Below are positions 41,536 to 50,321 of a DNA stretch of 64,000 nucleotides, in pieces. Source of the stretch: JBNGOQ01 sp050589645 (GTDB lineage Bacteria > Bacteroidota > Bacteroidia > Flavobacteriales > Flavobacteriaceae); the NCBI RefSeq assembly GCF_050589645.1, contig NZ_JBNGOQ010000004.1, positions 186,001 through 250,000 on the forward strand, read 5' to 3'. Each line of letters opens with the position of its first letter. Position 1 is the first letter of the stretch. Below the pieces are notes generated by a model. That model was not told the origin of the DNA and made no database searches. It saw nothing but the letters and a program-made list of their open reading frames with translations. The translations under genes and the position numbers were made by a program.

Positions 41536-43810
41536 AGAACCTGTACAGGGCAGGTGCAAACCGTATCTATGGGTAGCCCTGTTGCTCATGTCCCTGTCCC
41601 TTACGGCACAACAACAGGCCGAGGATGTAAAAGTCGGATTGGTGCTCAGTGGGGGTGGTGCCAAGGGGATGGCACATATAGGGGCATTGAAGGTGATCGA
41701 AGAGGCCGGAGTGGAAATCGATTATATTGGGGGGACCAGTATGGGGGCCATTGTAGGGGCACTGTATGCCTCCGGATATTCTGCGGGGGAATTGGACTCA
41801 ATTTTTAAAAATACCGATTTCACCGAGCTTATACAGGATAACCTGCCCAGAAATGCAAAAACGTTCTATGAAAAAGAGGATTCGGAAAGATACGCGCTTA
41901 CGTTGCCCTTCAGCAATTTTAAGATCTCCTTCCCTTCAGCAATCTCTAGAGGACAAAATATCTATAATGAATTGGTCCGTCTTTTATTTCATGTAAAGGA
42001 TGTAGATGACTTTGGCCGCTTGCCCACCCCTTTTTTCTGTATAGCCACCAATATTGAGACGGGGGAAGAAGTGTTGTTGGACAGGGGATATCTCCCCGAG
42101 GCCATTTTGGCCAGTGGCACCTTTCCCTCCCTGTTTGAACCTTCGGAGATAGACGGGAACATTTTGATAGATGGAGGCGTGGTCAATAACTATCCCGTGG
42201 AAAGGGTAAAGGCCCTGGGAGCGGATATCATCATTGGTGTAGATGTTCAGCACGGTCTGTCGGACAGGGAATCCCTAAATTCCGCCACAGAGATCTTGTT
42301 GCAGATCAACAATTTTAGAACGGTCAGCGATATGGTCGAAAAATCCAAGCAGACCGATATCTATATCACGCCGGATATCGCCAATTTTTCGGTCATCGAT
42401 TTTGACCTTGGTGGCCAGATCATCAAAAGTGGGGAAGTGGCCGCTAAACAGCACACTGTGGCATTAAAGGCCCTTTCCATGCGGCAAAACCGTCAAAAAA
42501 CGATAAAACAGGCCATTGAGCCGCAGGACTCCATTACCATAAACCGCCTTATTTTGCGTGGAAACAAGAATTATACCCGCGGTTATGTTAAAGGAAAGTT
42601 GCGATTTCCCCTAGGAGAGAAAACGACCTTCGAAAAACTGCAACAGGGAATCAGCAACCTTTCGGCTACCAGTAACTTTCAAGGACTGAGGTACGAGTTG
42701 GTGTCCAATGGCCTTGGGGTAGACCTTATTTTAAAACTGCGGGAGAACCCTACAAAAACTTATATCCGCCTGGGCGCACATTATGATGACCTGTATAAAA
42801 GTGCGGCCATGATCAATTTAACCCGTAAGAACTCTTTACTTAAAGATGATGTGGCTTCGTTCGACTTTATTTTGGGCGATAATATCAGGTATAATCTGCA
42901 GTATTATGTGGATAAGGGATTTTATTGGAGCTTTGGGGTCAATTCCAAATTTGATCAGTTCGAGGAAGAAATAGATTTTGATCTGATTCGATCAAATTTT
43001 GAGGTCACTGACGACCCCAATATCAATTCCATTAACCTGGATGTTTCGGACCTGACCAATCAAATTTATCTACAAACCGTGTTTCAGGAGGAATTTGCCG
43101 TAACCCTGGGCGCAGAACACAAATTCCTAAAATATAGCACCAGGACATTACGGGATTCCACTGCTGGGAACAACATGGCCCTGAACCTGTCTTCCGAGGG
43201 CCGAACATTCTTTGAAAAGAGCAACTATTTTAGCGCCTACGGGAATCTCATTCTGGACACTTATGACGACAATTATTTTCCAAGCAAGGGCTTGTACTTC
43301 AACGGAGACTTCCACTTGTATTTGTTTTCATCCGATTTCAATGATAATTTCAAGGAGTTTTCCATTGCCAAGGCCAGAATGGGTGCGGCCTTTCCCTTGG
43401 CTGGGAAATTTTCCCTGAACATAGAGACCGAAGGGGGCTTTAAATTGGGCACCTCCGGGGTTACTTCCTTTGATTTTGTGCTGGGAGGCTTTGGGAACAA
43501 CCTGACCAATAATTTTGTACCCTTTTTGGGCTATGATTTTTTAAGCCTGCCAGGAAACAGCTATGTAAAGGCATTTGGGCGGTTGGATTATGAATTCTCC
43601 CCAAAGAACCATCTTATGTTCTCGGCAAATTTTGCCAATGTGGACGACGATCTTTTCCGGACGGGGGAGTGGTTTACGGAGCCCAGCTTTTCCGGTTATT
43701 CACTGGGATACGGATGGGAGTCCTTTATGGGCCCTATGCAGGTATTGTATTCCTGGTCCCCGGAAATAGATAGCAGTAACATCTTTATTAGTATAGGATA
43801 TTGGTTTTAA
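41519..43810 (+). CDS. Patatin-like phospholipase fused to POTRA/outer-membrane barrel (PlpD-like)
   Basis: A 763-residue protein. After a signal peptide (cleavage near residue 31, 'LSLTAQ') comes a patatin domain at about 38-310 with the oxyanion motif 'GGGAKG' (45-50), nucleophile 'GTSMG' (S74) and 'DGG' (D218), so the Ser/Asp dyad is intact. A POTRA-like segment follows (about 348-420; 'INRLILRGNKNYTRGYVKGKL'), then a 16-strand-type barrel ending in phenylalanine ('ISIGYWF'). This is the layout of type Vd secreted lipases, although in Bacteroidota the enzyme may stay attached. It begins inside the end of uvrC. Confidence 0.9.
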   Translation: MKPFTKEPVQGRCKPYLWVALLLMSLSLTAQQQAEDVKVGLVLSGGGAKGMAHIGALKVIEEAGVEIDYIGGTSMGAIVGALYASGYSAGELDSIFKNTDFTELIQDNLPRNAKTFYEKEDSERYALTLPFSNFKISFPSAISRGQNIYNELVRLLFHVKDVDDFGRLPTPFFCIATNIETGEEVLLDRGYLPEAILASGTFPSLFEPSEIDGNILIDGGVVNNYPVERVKALGADIIIGVDVQHGLSDRESLNSATEILLQINNFRTVSDMVEKSKQTDIYITPDIANFSVIDFDLGGQIIKSGEVAAKQHTVALKALSMRQNRQKTIKQAIEPQDSITINRLILRGNKNYTRGYVKGKLRFPLGEKTTFEKLQQGISNLSATSNFQGLRYELVSNGLGVDLILKLRENPTKTYIRLGAHYDDLYKSAAMINLTRKNSLLKDDVASFDFILGDNIRYNLQYYVDKGFYWSFGVNSKFDQFEEEIDFDLIRSNFEVTDDPNINSINLDVSDLTNQIYLQTVFQEEFAVTLGAEHKFLKYSTRTLRDSTAGNNMALNLSSEGRTFFEKSNYFSAYGNLILDTYDDNYFPSKGLYFNGDFHLYLFSSDFNDNFKEFSIAKARMGAAFPLAGKFSLNIETEGGFKLGTSGVTSFDFVLGGFGNNLTNNFVPFLGYDFLSLPGNSYVKAFGRLDYEFSPKNHLMFSANFANVDDDLFRTGEWFTEPSFSGYSLGYGWESFMGPMQVLYSWSPEIDSSNIFISIGYWF

Positions 43811-43922
43811 GCCGTATGCCGTATCGAGAGTTGATCGTTTTTTTACGATATTTGTACTTCGGATTCCCGATGATATGCTAGAAACACGGATTGATATAAC
43901 TGCCCATCTCAGGGCTATGTGG

Positions 43923-43961
43923 TAAGGACATGGTGGAGACTTTCCACCACACATATCCTTA
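43923..43961. promoter_or_regulatory. Two-tier hairpin in the hppD leader region
   Basis: An inner perfect 7-bp stem (TGGTGGA / TCCACCA, loop GACTT) is enclosed by an outer 6-bp stem (TAAGGA / TCCTTA). No T run follows, so it is not a standard terminator. It lies 35 bp before the hppD start. Confidence 0.4.
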
Positions 43962-43995
43962 TTCAATATTTAGTTAATCTATTCAAAAGAACATC

Positions 43996-45159
43996 ATGGC
44001 AGCAGAAATAAAGAATTTAAAAGATTTAAAGAACACGGAATATTCCCTGAAGAAACTATTTTCGGACGCGGAGGATTTCCTTCCACTCCTGGGCACGGAC
44101 TACGTGGAACTTTATGTAGGAAACGCGAAGCAGTCCGCCCATTATTACAAGACGGCCTTTGGGTTTCAGTCCGAGGCCTATGCCGGTTTGGAAACAGGCC
44201 TTAAAGATCGGGTGTCCTATGTTTTGAAACAGGGAAAAATTAGATTGGTACTGACCAGCCCTTTGCAAAAAGGGGGCGAAATCAACAGACACATAGAGGA
44301 ACATGGAGATGGGGTCAAAGTGGTGGCCTTATGGGTCGAAGATGCCACTAAGGCATTCGAGGAAACCACCAAGCGCGGGGCCAAGCCCTTTATGCAACCC
44401 ACCCGTGAGGAAGATGGGCAGGGCCATACCATACGGTCTGGAATCTACACCTATGGTGAAACGGTGCATATTTTCGTTGAGCGCAAAAACTACCAGGGCG
44501 TTTTTCTGCCCGGATACAAAAAATGGGAGTCGCACTACAACCCTGAACCAGTGGGATTAAAATTTATAGACCATATGGTGGGCAACGTAGGTTGGGATGA
44601 AATGAACACCTGGTGCAAGTTTTACGGGGAAGTTATGGGCTTTGCCCAAATCATTTCCTTTGTGGACGATGATATTGCAACGGAGTACACTGCCCTAATG
44701 AGCAAGGTGATGAGCAATGGGAACGGCCGCGTAAAGTTCCCTATCAACGAACCGGCCAAGGGCAAGAAAAAATCACAAATTGAAGAGTATTTGGATTTTT
44801 ACAACGGCCCTGGGGTACAGCATATTGCCGTTGCCACGGACAACATTGTGGAAACGGTTTCCGCCATGCGCGATAGAGGGGTAGAGTTTTTATATGTGCC
44901 CGAAGAATATTACGACGACTTATTGGAAAGGGTCGGCGAAATAGATGAGGACGTTGAGGTGCTAAAAAAACACGGTATCCTTATCGATCGGGATGAGGAG
45001 GGGTACTTGTTACAATTGTTTACAAAAACGGTAGTGGACAGGCCCACTATGTTTATCGAGGTTATTCAACGCAAGGGCGCCCAGTCTTTCGGGGTTGGAA
45101 ATTTCAAGGCACTATTTGAGGCTATAGAACGCGAACAAGAGGCTAGGGGAACCCTTTAA
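43996..45159 (+). CDS. hppD: 4-hydroxyphenylpyruvate dioxygenase
   Basis: A 387-residue non-heme iron enzyme that converts 4-hydroxyphenylpyruvate to homogentisate in tyrosine breakdown. It contains two glyoxalase/VOC-type halves. The iron ligands are visible as His in 'FIDHMVGNV' (about 195), His in 'GPGVQHIAVAT' (about 276) and Glu in 'MFIEVIQRKG' (about 355). No homogentisate dioxygenase gene is adjacent, but tryptophan 2,3-dioxygenase is encoded 1.1 kb downstream. The next gene is preceded by a terminator and a candidate small RNA. Confidence 0.95.
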   Translation: MAAEIKNLKDLKNTEYSLKKLFSDAEDFLPLLGTDYVELYVGNAKQSAHYYKTAFGFQSEAYAGLETGLKDRVSYVLKQGKIRLVLTSPLQKGGEINRHIEEHGDGVKVVALWVEDATKAFEETTKRGAKPFMQPTREEDGQGHTIRSGIYTYGETVHIFVERKNYQGVFLPGYKKWESHYNPEPVGLKFIDHMVGNVGWDEMNTWCKFYGEVMGFAQIISFVDDDIATEYTALMSKVMSNGNGRVKFPINEPAKGKKKSQIEEYLDFYNGPGVQHIAVATDNIVETVSAMRDRGVEFLYVPEEYYDDLLERVGEIDEDVEVLKKHGILIDRDEEGYLLQLFTKTVVDRPTMFIEVIQRKGAQSFGVGNFKALFEAIEREQEARGTL

Positions 45160-45269
45160 AGGCCCCTGCTTTCTTAATAATTTGCAAATTTTTGCCCGGC
45201 TTATCTAAATTACTGTTAAGACGATAGTTAAAGTACGTTAAAACAATTTACAGAACAGAAATGATGCCT

Positions 45270-45277
45270 TAAATTTG
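45270..45277 (+). promoter_or_regulatory. Possible -7 element of the 45284 small RNA
   Basis: TAAATTTG is an exact TAnnTTTG match 7 nt before the expected 5' end. The -33 element is weak; only ATTTA lies at the right distance. Confidence 0.4.
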
Positions 45278-45335
45278 TAACACATAAGGGGTGGTTCCCT
45301 TATTACTTTAAGTATTGGTTTTTCATAATTTAAAG

Positions 45336-45352
45336 TTTGGTTGGTTATTTAG
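45336..45352 (+). repeat. 17-nt repeat TTTGGTTGGTTATTTAG, copy 2
   Basis: An exact match to 12753-12769, again on the plus strand and directly before a terminator stem. Confidence 0.7.
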
Positions 45353-45353
45353 G

Positions 45354-45385
45354 AAAAGCCCAGTGTCAACACTGGGCTTTTTTTT
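45354..45385 (+). terminator. Intrinsic terminator between hppD and the DUF3108 gene
   Basis: A 12-bp stem (AAAAGCCCAGTG / CACTGGGCTTTT) with a TCAA loop runs into a T tract. Confidence 0.92.
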
Positions 45386-45475
45386 GTGCAATACTTTGGA
45401 ACAAAATTTGTTTAAGTAAATGTAAAGTGGAAATAATTTAATCCCGTTTTAGTAATTTTAGTGCAACTTTCGGCT

Positions 45476-46255
45476 ATGAAAAAACTTTACATCGTTCTTG
45501 TTGTATTTGTGGGCCTTTCCTTAAATGCCCAAGAAAAAGGACCTGCCTTTAAATCTGGAGAGTGGCTTAAGTTCAGAATACATTATGGATTTTTGAATGC
45601 CAGTTTTGCGACCCTTCATCTAAAGACCGATGTTATAAACGATACTCCGGTCTATCATGTGGTAGGCAGGGGAAGGACCACGGGCTTTGCTAGCATCTTT
45701 TTTAAGGTAGACGACACCTATGAAAGCTATTTTGGCCAACAGAACGGAAAACCGTACAAGTTTGTGCGCAAGATCAATGAGGGGGGCTATACCAAGGATG
45801 TGGAAATAAACTTTGACCATGAAAACGATCTTGCGGTACTAAATGACAAGAAGAACAAGAAAAAGTTTAATTTTACGATCCGGGATAGTATACAGGATCT
45901 GTTATCTGCCTTCTACTACCTGAGAAGCAATTATGAATTGGATGATTTGGTCAAGGGTGAATCCATACAGTTGGATATGCTTTACGATGATGATGGAATC
46001 TTTAAGTTCAAGCTCAAGTATTTGGGGAAAGAAATATTGCGCACCAAGTTCGGCAAGGTAGAATGTTTAAAATTTAGACCTTACGTACAGTCGGGCAGGG
46101 TATTTAAGGAACAGGAAAGTCTGTCCCTTTGGGTATCCAACGACCGCAATAAGATTCCCATTAGGATAAAGGCAGATTTGGCTGTCGGTTCCATAAAGGC
46201 AGATTTGGCCGGATATAACGGTTTAAGGAACCAGTTTAAAATAATAATGGATTAG
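45476..46255 (+). CDS. DUF3108 domain secreted protein
   Basis: A 259-residue protein with a signal peptide (cleavage near residue 18, 'SLNAQEK'). DUF3108 is visible from 'FKSGEWLKFRIHYGFLNASFATLHL' to 'FRPYVQSGRVFKEQESLSLWVSNDRNKIPIRIKADL'. It is probably a beta-barrel-like periplasmic or outer-membrane-associated protein; its function is unknown. The start at ATG 45476 was preferred over a GTG five codons upstream because it begins the signal peptide with MKKL. It is 8 bp upstream of the tryptophan dioxygenase gene. Confidence 0.88.
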   Translation: MKKLYIVLVVFVGLSLNAQEKGPAFKSGEWLKFRIHYGFLNASFATLHLKTDVINDTPVYHVVGRGRTTGFASIFFKVDDTYESYFGQQNGKPYKFVRKINEGGYTKDVEINFDHENDLAVLNDKKNKKKFNFTIRDSIQDLLSAFYYLRSNYELDDLVKGESIQLDMLYDDDGIFKFKLKYLGKEILRTKFGKVECLKFRPYVQSGRVFKEQESLSLWVSNDRNKIPIRIKADLAVGSIKADLAGYNGLRNQFKIIMD

Positions 46256-46263
46256 GGCACTTT

Positions 46264-47232
46264 ATGAACGATAAGGAGCGGATTGAATCGCAAATCGCCA
46301 AACTCGCCGAAAAATATAAGAATTCTGGTCAAGATTTAAGCTCTTATCTGGATGGGCTTCTCTACCAGCGTTACCTTACCTATTGGGATTATATCCATTT
46401 GGATACTCTTTTGAGTCTTCAGGTACCGAGGACCCATTTCCCGGATGAGGAGATCTTCATCATGTACCATCAGATTACGGAACTCTATTTTAAATTAATT
46501 CTTCATGAGCAAAAACAATTGGTGGATGTCGTTTCACAGGAAGCCCATTTTTTTATAGAGAAGGTCAATAGGATAAATAGCTATTACAAGGCCCTAATTT
46601 CCTCCTTTAGTATTATGATAAAGGGGATGGAGCGCGAGCAGTTTTTGCAATACAGAATGGCCCTTTTGCCCGCTAGCGGATTTCAATCGGCCCAGTACAG
46701 AATGATCGAGGTCTACGCCACGCCCTTGGAGAATTTGGTACACCATACCGAACGGGATAGGTTTTCCTCAAAGAATAGTATTGAAGAGCTGTTTGAGCAT
46801 ATCTATTGGAAAAAAGGAGCCACGGATAAGGCAACGGGTGAAAAGACCCTGACCCTTAAGCAATTTGAGTATCGGTATACGCCCAGGCTCATACGGATCG
46901 CCAAACAATTGAAGGATACCACCATATATCACAAATACCAGAAATTACCTGAGGAAATTAAGCATAATAAAACCCTGATAGCTGCGTTAAAAAAATTGGA
47001 TATCAATGCAAACGTGAATTGGCCATTGATGCATATGGGCTCTGCCTATAGATATCTGGCCAAGGACAACAAAGCAATAGATGCAACAGGGGGCACCAAT
47101 TGGAAGAAGTTTTTACCTCCAAGTTTTCAAAAAGTGGTGTTTTTCCCTGAACTGTATTCAAAAAAAGAGTTGGATAATTGGGGAAAACAATGGGTAGACC
47201 ATATCTTTAACCCCGAAAAACTAGAACAATAG
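46264..47232 (+). CDS. Tryptophan 2,3-dioxygenase family protein
   Basis: A 322-residue heme enzyme that opens the indole ring of L-tryptophan to N-formylkynurenine. Family motifs are 'LTYWDYIHLDTLLSLQ', the N-terminal active-site segment 'HQITELYFKLILHEQ', and the C-terminal 'ATGGTNWKKFLPPSFQ'; the proximal histidine is probably in 'WPLMHMGSAYRYL'. No kynurenine-pathway genes are adjacent. It sits between DUF3108 (8 bp) and an M23 lipoprotein (7 bp), so these three and pgi form one run of genes. Confidence 0.92.
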   Translation: MNDKERIESQIAKLAEKYKNSGQDLSSYLDGLLYQRYLTYWDYIHLDTLLSLQVPRTHFPDEEIFIMYHQITELYFKLILHEQKQLVDVVSQEAHFFIEKVNRINSYYKALISSFSIMIKGMEREQFLQYRMALLPASGFQSAQYRMIEVYATPLENLVHHTERDRFSSKNSIEELFEHIYWKKGATDKATGEKTLTLKQFEYRYTPRLIRIAKQLKDTTIYHKYQKLPEEIKHNKTLIAALKKLDINANVNWPLMHMGSAYRYLAKDNKAIDATGGTNWKKFLPPSFQKVVFFPELYSKKELDNWGKQWVDHIFNPEKLEQ

Positions 47233-47239
47233 AATAGGC

Positions 47240-48511
47240 ATGCAAAAATATTGGGGCTTCATTTTGGCATTGGTTTTACTGGCATCCTGTAAAGAGGACA
47301 AACCCCTCAAGCAAGAGGTGGTCGCCGTGAAAGCCGATGAAATACCGGTTGTGGTAAAGCAGTATGGGTTTAACCTGGATAACTTTAAGGTACAACAAGA
47401 TACCGTAAAGAGCGGGGATAGTTTTGGGGAACTCATGCTCCAAAACAAGGTGGATTACCCCAAAATTGCAAGGGTTTCCGAGGAATTCAGGGATACCTTT
47501 GACGTGCGAAAGATTATGGTGGGGAAACCCTATTGGATTCTAAAATCCAAAGATAGTACAGAAAGGGCCCAAGTATTCATCTATGAAAACGACCGCATCA
47601 ATTATACCGTGGTGGACCTTAGGGACTCTGTGGTGGCCTACAAAGAGAAGAAGGAAGTAAAGTATGTGCAAAGGGAAGCTTCGGGAATTATTGAAACTTC
47701 TTTGTCGGAAGCCATACTGGACCAGGGAATAGATTATAACATAACCAACAACCTATCCGAGATATACGCCTGGACCATAGATTTCTTCAGACTACAAAAA
47801 GGGGATAAATTCAAGGTCATCTACAAGGAAAAATTTATCAACGACAGTATATATGCAGGGGCAGAACCTATTGAGGCAGCCTATTTTGAGCATAATGGAA
47901 AACCCTTTTACGCCTTCAATTTTGAAGCGGATTCCCTTAAGAACCTGGATGATTATTTTGATGAATCGGCCAATAATTTGAGAAGAACGTTTTTACGGGC
48001 TCCTGTAAAGTTTAGTAGAATATCGTCCAGATATAACCTAAAAAGGAGGATACGCTACTACGGATACAGGGTTAGGCCGCACAAGGGAACGGATTATGCC
48101 GCACCTGTAGGCACGCCCATTTTGGCTACCGCCAATGGTACCGTTACCGAGTCTACAAGGCGCGGGGGCAATGGACGGTATGTAAAGATCAGACATAACG
48201 GCACCTATAGTACCCAGTACTTGCACATGAAAAAACAAAAGGTAAAACGGGGCGATTTTGTACAGCAGGGCGACGTTATCGGATGGGTAGGCATGACCGG
48301 CAATACCGGTGGCCCCCACGTATGTTATCGTTTCTGGAAAAATGGCCGGCAGGTAGACCCCTTTAGAGAGGAGCTACCGGCAGCGGAACCCCTTGCAGAA
48401 GCCTTAAGGCCCAAGTATACCGAATTTATAGCACCCATAAAAGATCAGTTGGATTGCATGGGTTTCCCGGAAAAAGAATCTCAGGTTGATCTCCTAACGC
48501 TGAATCAATAA
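47240..48511 (+). CDS. M23-family peptidase-like lipoprotein with HxC in place of HxH
   Basis: A 423-residue lipoprotein with the lipobox 'LLASC' (Cys17). Residues about 45-250 form a helical and LysM-like/OapA-like N-terminal region. The C-terminal LytM/M23 domain has the first motif intact (H281 and D285 in 'HKGTDYAAPVGTPI'), but the second reads H360-V-C362 in 'GGPHVCYRFWKNGRQVDP' instead of HxH. A cysteine can still bind zinc, so activity cannot be ruled out; it may equally be a non-catalytic activator such as EnvC/NlpD. It lies between the tryptophan dioxygenase gene and pgi. Confidence 0.88.
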   Translation: MQKYWGFILALVLLASCKEDKPLKQEVVAVKADEIPVVVKQYGFNLDNFKVQQDTVKSGDSFGELMLQNKVDYPKIARVSEEFRDTFDVRKIMVGKPYWILKSKDSTERAQVFIYENDRINYTVVDLRDSVVAYKEKKEVKYVQREASGIIETSLSEAILDQGIDYNITNNLSEIYAWTIDFFRLQKGDKFKVIYKEKFINDSIYAGAEPIEAAYFEHNGKPFYAFNFEADSLKNLDDYFDESANNLRRTFLRAPVKFSRISSRYNLKRRIRYYGYRVRPHKGTDYAAPVGTPILATANGTVTESTRRGGNGRYVKIRHNGTYSTQYLHMKKQKVKRGDFVQQGDVIGWVGMTGNTGGPHVCYRFWKNGRQVDPFREELPAAEPLAEALRPKYTEFIAPIKDQLDCMGFPEKESQVDLLTLNQ

Positions 48512-48512
48512 A

Positions 48513-50150
48513 ATGCCATTACAGAACACCGACCCAACCACCACCAAAGCCTGGGAAAAACTGACCCAACATTTTACTGAAAACAGAACCCTAAAACTTA
48601 AAGATCTCTTTGCGGCCAATAAAGAAAGGGCCAAGGAGTTCAGTATAAGCTGGGGCGATTTTTTATTGGATTATTCCAAGAACCGGATTAATGGGGAGAC
48701 CATGTCCCTTTTGCAGGCACTTGCCCGTGAGATGGGACTAAAAGATGCCATCCAGAAATATTTTTCGGGGGATACGATCAACGAGACCGAAGGGAGGGCC
48801 GTACTTCATACGGCTTTGCGCGCCAGGGAATCGGCAACGGTACAAGTTGCAGGTGAAAATGTGATTCCCGAGGTGTACCGTGTCAAGGCACAGATCAAGG
48901 CCTTTACGGAAGCGGTAATCTCCGGGGATAAAAGAGGATACACAGGAAAAAAATTCACGGATATCGTGAATATTGGTATCGGGGGTTCAGATTTGGGACC
49001 TGCGATGGTCACCGAGGCCTTGAAATTTTATAAGAACCATCTAAAGGCCCACTTTGTAAGCAATGTGGATGGGGATCATGTGCACGAAATCCTTAAGGAG
49101 CTCGATCCGGAGACCACACTGTTCATTGTGGTTTCCAAGACCTTTACCACTCAGGAGACCCTGAGCAATGCCACGACCATCAAAAAGTGGTTCCTGGGTT
49201 ATGCGGAACAACAGGATGTGGCCAAACATTTTGCTGCGGTTTCCACCAATGCGGCCCAAATAGAAGCCTTCGGCATTGCCGAGGAAAACGTATTTCCCAT
49301 GTGGGATTGGGTGGGCGGTAGGTTCTCCTTGTGGAGCGCCGTGGGCCTATCCATAGCCCTTGCGGTAGGTTTCGAAAATTTTGATGCCCTTCTGGCCGGT
49401 GCCCATGACATGGATACGCATTTTAAAACGGCCGATTTTGAGGACAATATACCCGTTATCCTGGCCCTTTTGAGTATATGGTACAACAACTTCCACGGGG
49501 CCGAAACGGAGGCCATTATTCCCTATTCCCAATACCTGAATAGGTTTTCGGCCTATTTGCAGCAGGGGATTATGGAAAGTAATGGGAAGAGCGTGGGCAG
49601 GAATGGGCAAAGGACAGCCTACCAGACCGGGACCATAATCTGGGGAGAACCCGGAACCAACTCGCAGCACGCCTTTTTTCAGTTGATCCACCAGGGGACC
49701 AAGCTCATTCCGACCGATTTCATTGGATTTAAGGAATCCCTACATGGGGACACCGACCACCACCACAAGCTAATGGCCAATTTTTTCGCCCAGACCGAAG
49801 CCCTGATGAACGGAAAATCCAAGGCAGAGGTGCTGACCGAATTGAAAGAAAAAGGCCTGTCCGAAAAGGAAATTGCGCCCCTACTTCCCTTTAAAGTTTT
49901 CGAGGGCAATAAGCCTACAAATACGCTACTTATCAAAAAACTGACCCCTAAAAGCTTGGGCGCTTTGATCGCGATGTACGAGCATAAGATATTCGTACAA
50001 GGGGTGTTATGGAACATCTATAGCTACGATCAGTGGGGTGTTGAACTCGGGAAGCAGTTGGCTACAGCCATTTTAAAGGATATACAGGATTCCGAAATCA
50101 CTGATCACGATGCTTCTACAATGCAGCTTTTGCAATCTTTTAAGAACTAA
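48513..50150 (+). CDS. pgi: Glucose-6-phosphate isomerase
   Basis: A 545-residue glycolytic enzyme that interconverts glucose 6-phosphate and fructose 6-phosphate. Phosphate-binding 'SKTFTTQETLSNA' and 'IGGSDLGPAM' are present, as are the signatures 'GGRFSLWSAVGLSIAL' and 'FVQGVLWNIYSYDQWGVELGKQL'. Length and order are those of the long bacterial form. It starts 1 bp after the M23 gene, at the end of a four-gene run. Confidence 0.96.
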   Translation: MPLQNTDPTTTKAWEKLTQHFTENRTLKLKDLFAANKERAKEFSISWGDFLLDYSKNRINGETMSLLQALAREMGLKDAIQKYFSGDTINETEGRAVLHTALRARESATVQVAGENVIPEVYRVKAQIKAFTEAVISGDKRGYTGKKFTDIVNIGIGGSDLGPAMVTEALKFYKNHLKAHFVSNVDGDHVHEILKELDPETTLFIVVSKTFTTQETLSNATTIKKWFLGYAEQQDVAKHFAAVSTNAAQIEAFGIAEENVFPMWDWVGGRFSLWSAVGLSIALAVGFENFDALLAGAHDMDTHFKTADFEDNIPVILALLSIWYNNFHGAETEAIIPYSQYLNRFSAYLQQGIMESNGKSVGRNGQRTAYQTGTIIWGEPGTNSQHAFFQLIHQGTKLIPTDFIGFKESLHGDTDHHHKLMANFFAQTEALMNGKSKAEVLTELKEKGLSEKEIAPLLPFKVFEGNKPTNTLLIKKLTPKSLGALIAMYEHKIFVQGVLWNIYSYDQWGVELGKQLATAILKDIQDSEITDHDASTMQLLQSFKN

Positions 50151-50321
50151 GGTAGAATTTCCCCATTTTTGAGCAACAGTTAATAACTTCTTGTTTTTCA
50201 GCTTTTTTTATGAAAAATTTATGTTAAATTGAACTCGACTAATTTAACGTTGGCTTAATGCAGGAGTGTTTGGAATACAGCACTTTTGTACCACGATTAA
50301 AAACAAATAAACACTGGAAAA

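Larger units (their letters stand above)
45284..45385 (+). ncRNA. Candidate small RNA of about 100 nt with own promoter and terminator
   Basis: It has an upstream -7 element, a 7-bp hairpin (ATAAGGG / CCCTTAT, 45284-45303), a second weak stem (CTTTAA...TTAAAG, about 45307-45335), then the 17-mer shared with 12753-12769, and a strong terminator. No open frame of interest lies inside. The layout matches that downstream of the 11789 lipoprotein gene. It could also be the 3' end of the hppD transcript. Confidence 0.45.

Noticed and set aside
45284..45385. 6S RNA at this position
   Set aside because: The expected long rod with a central bubble is not seen; the sequence forms only short hairpins and a terminator.
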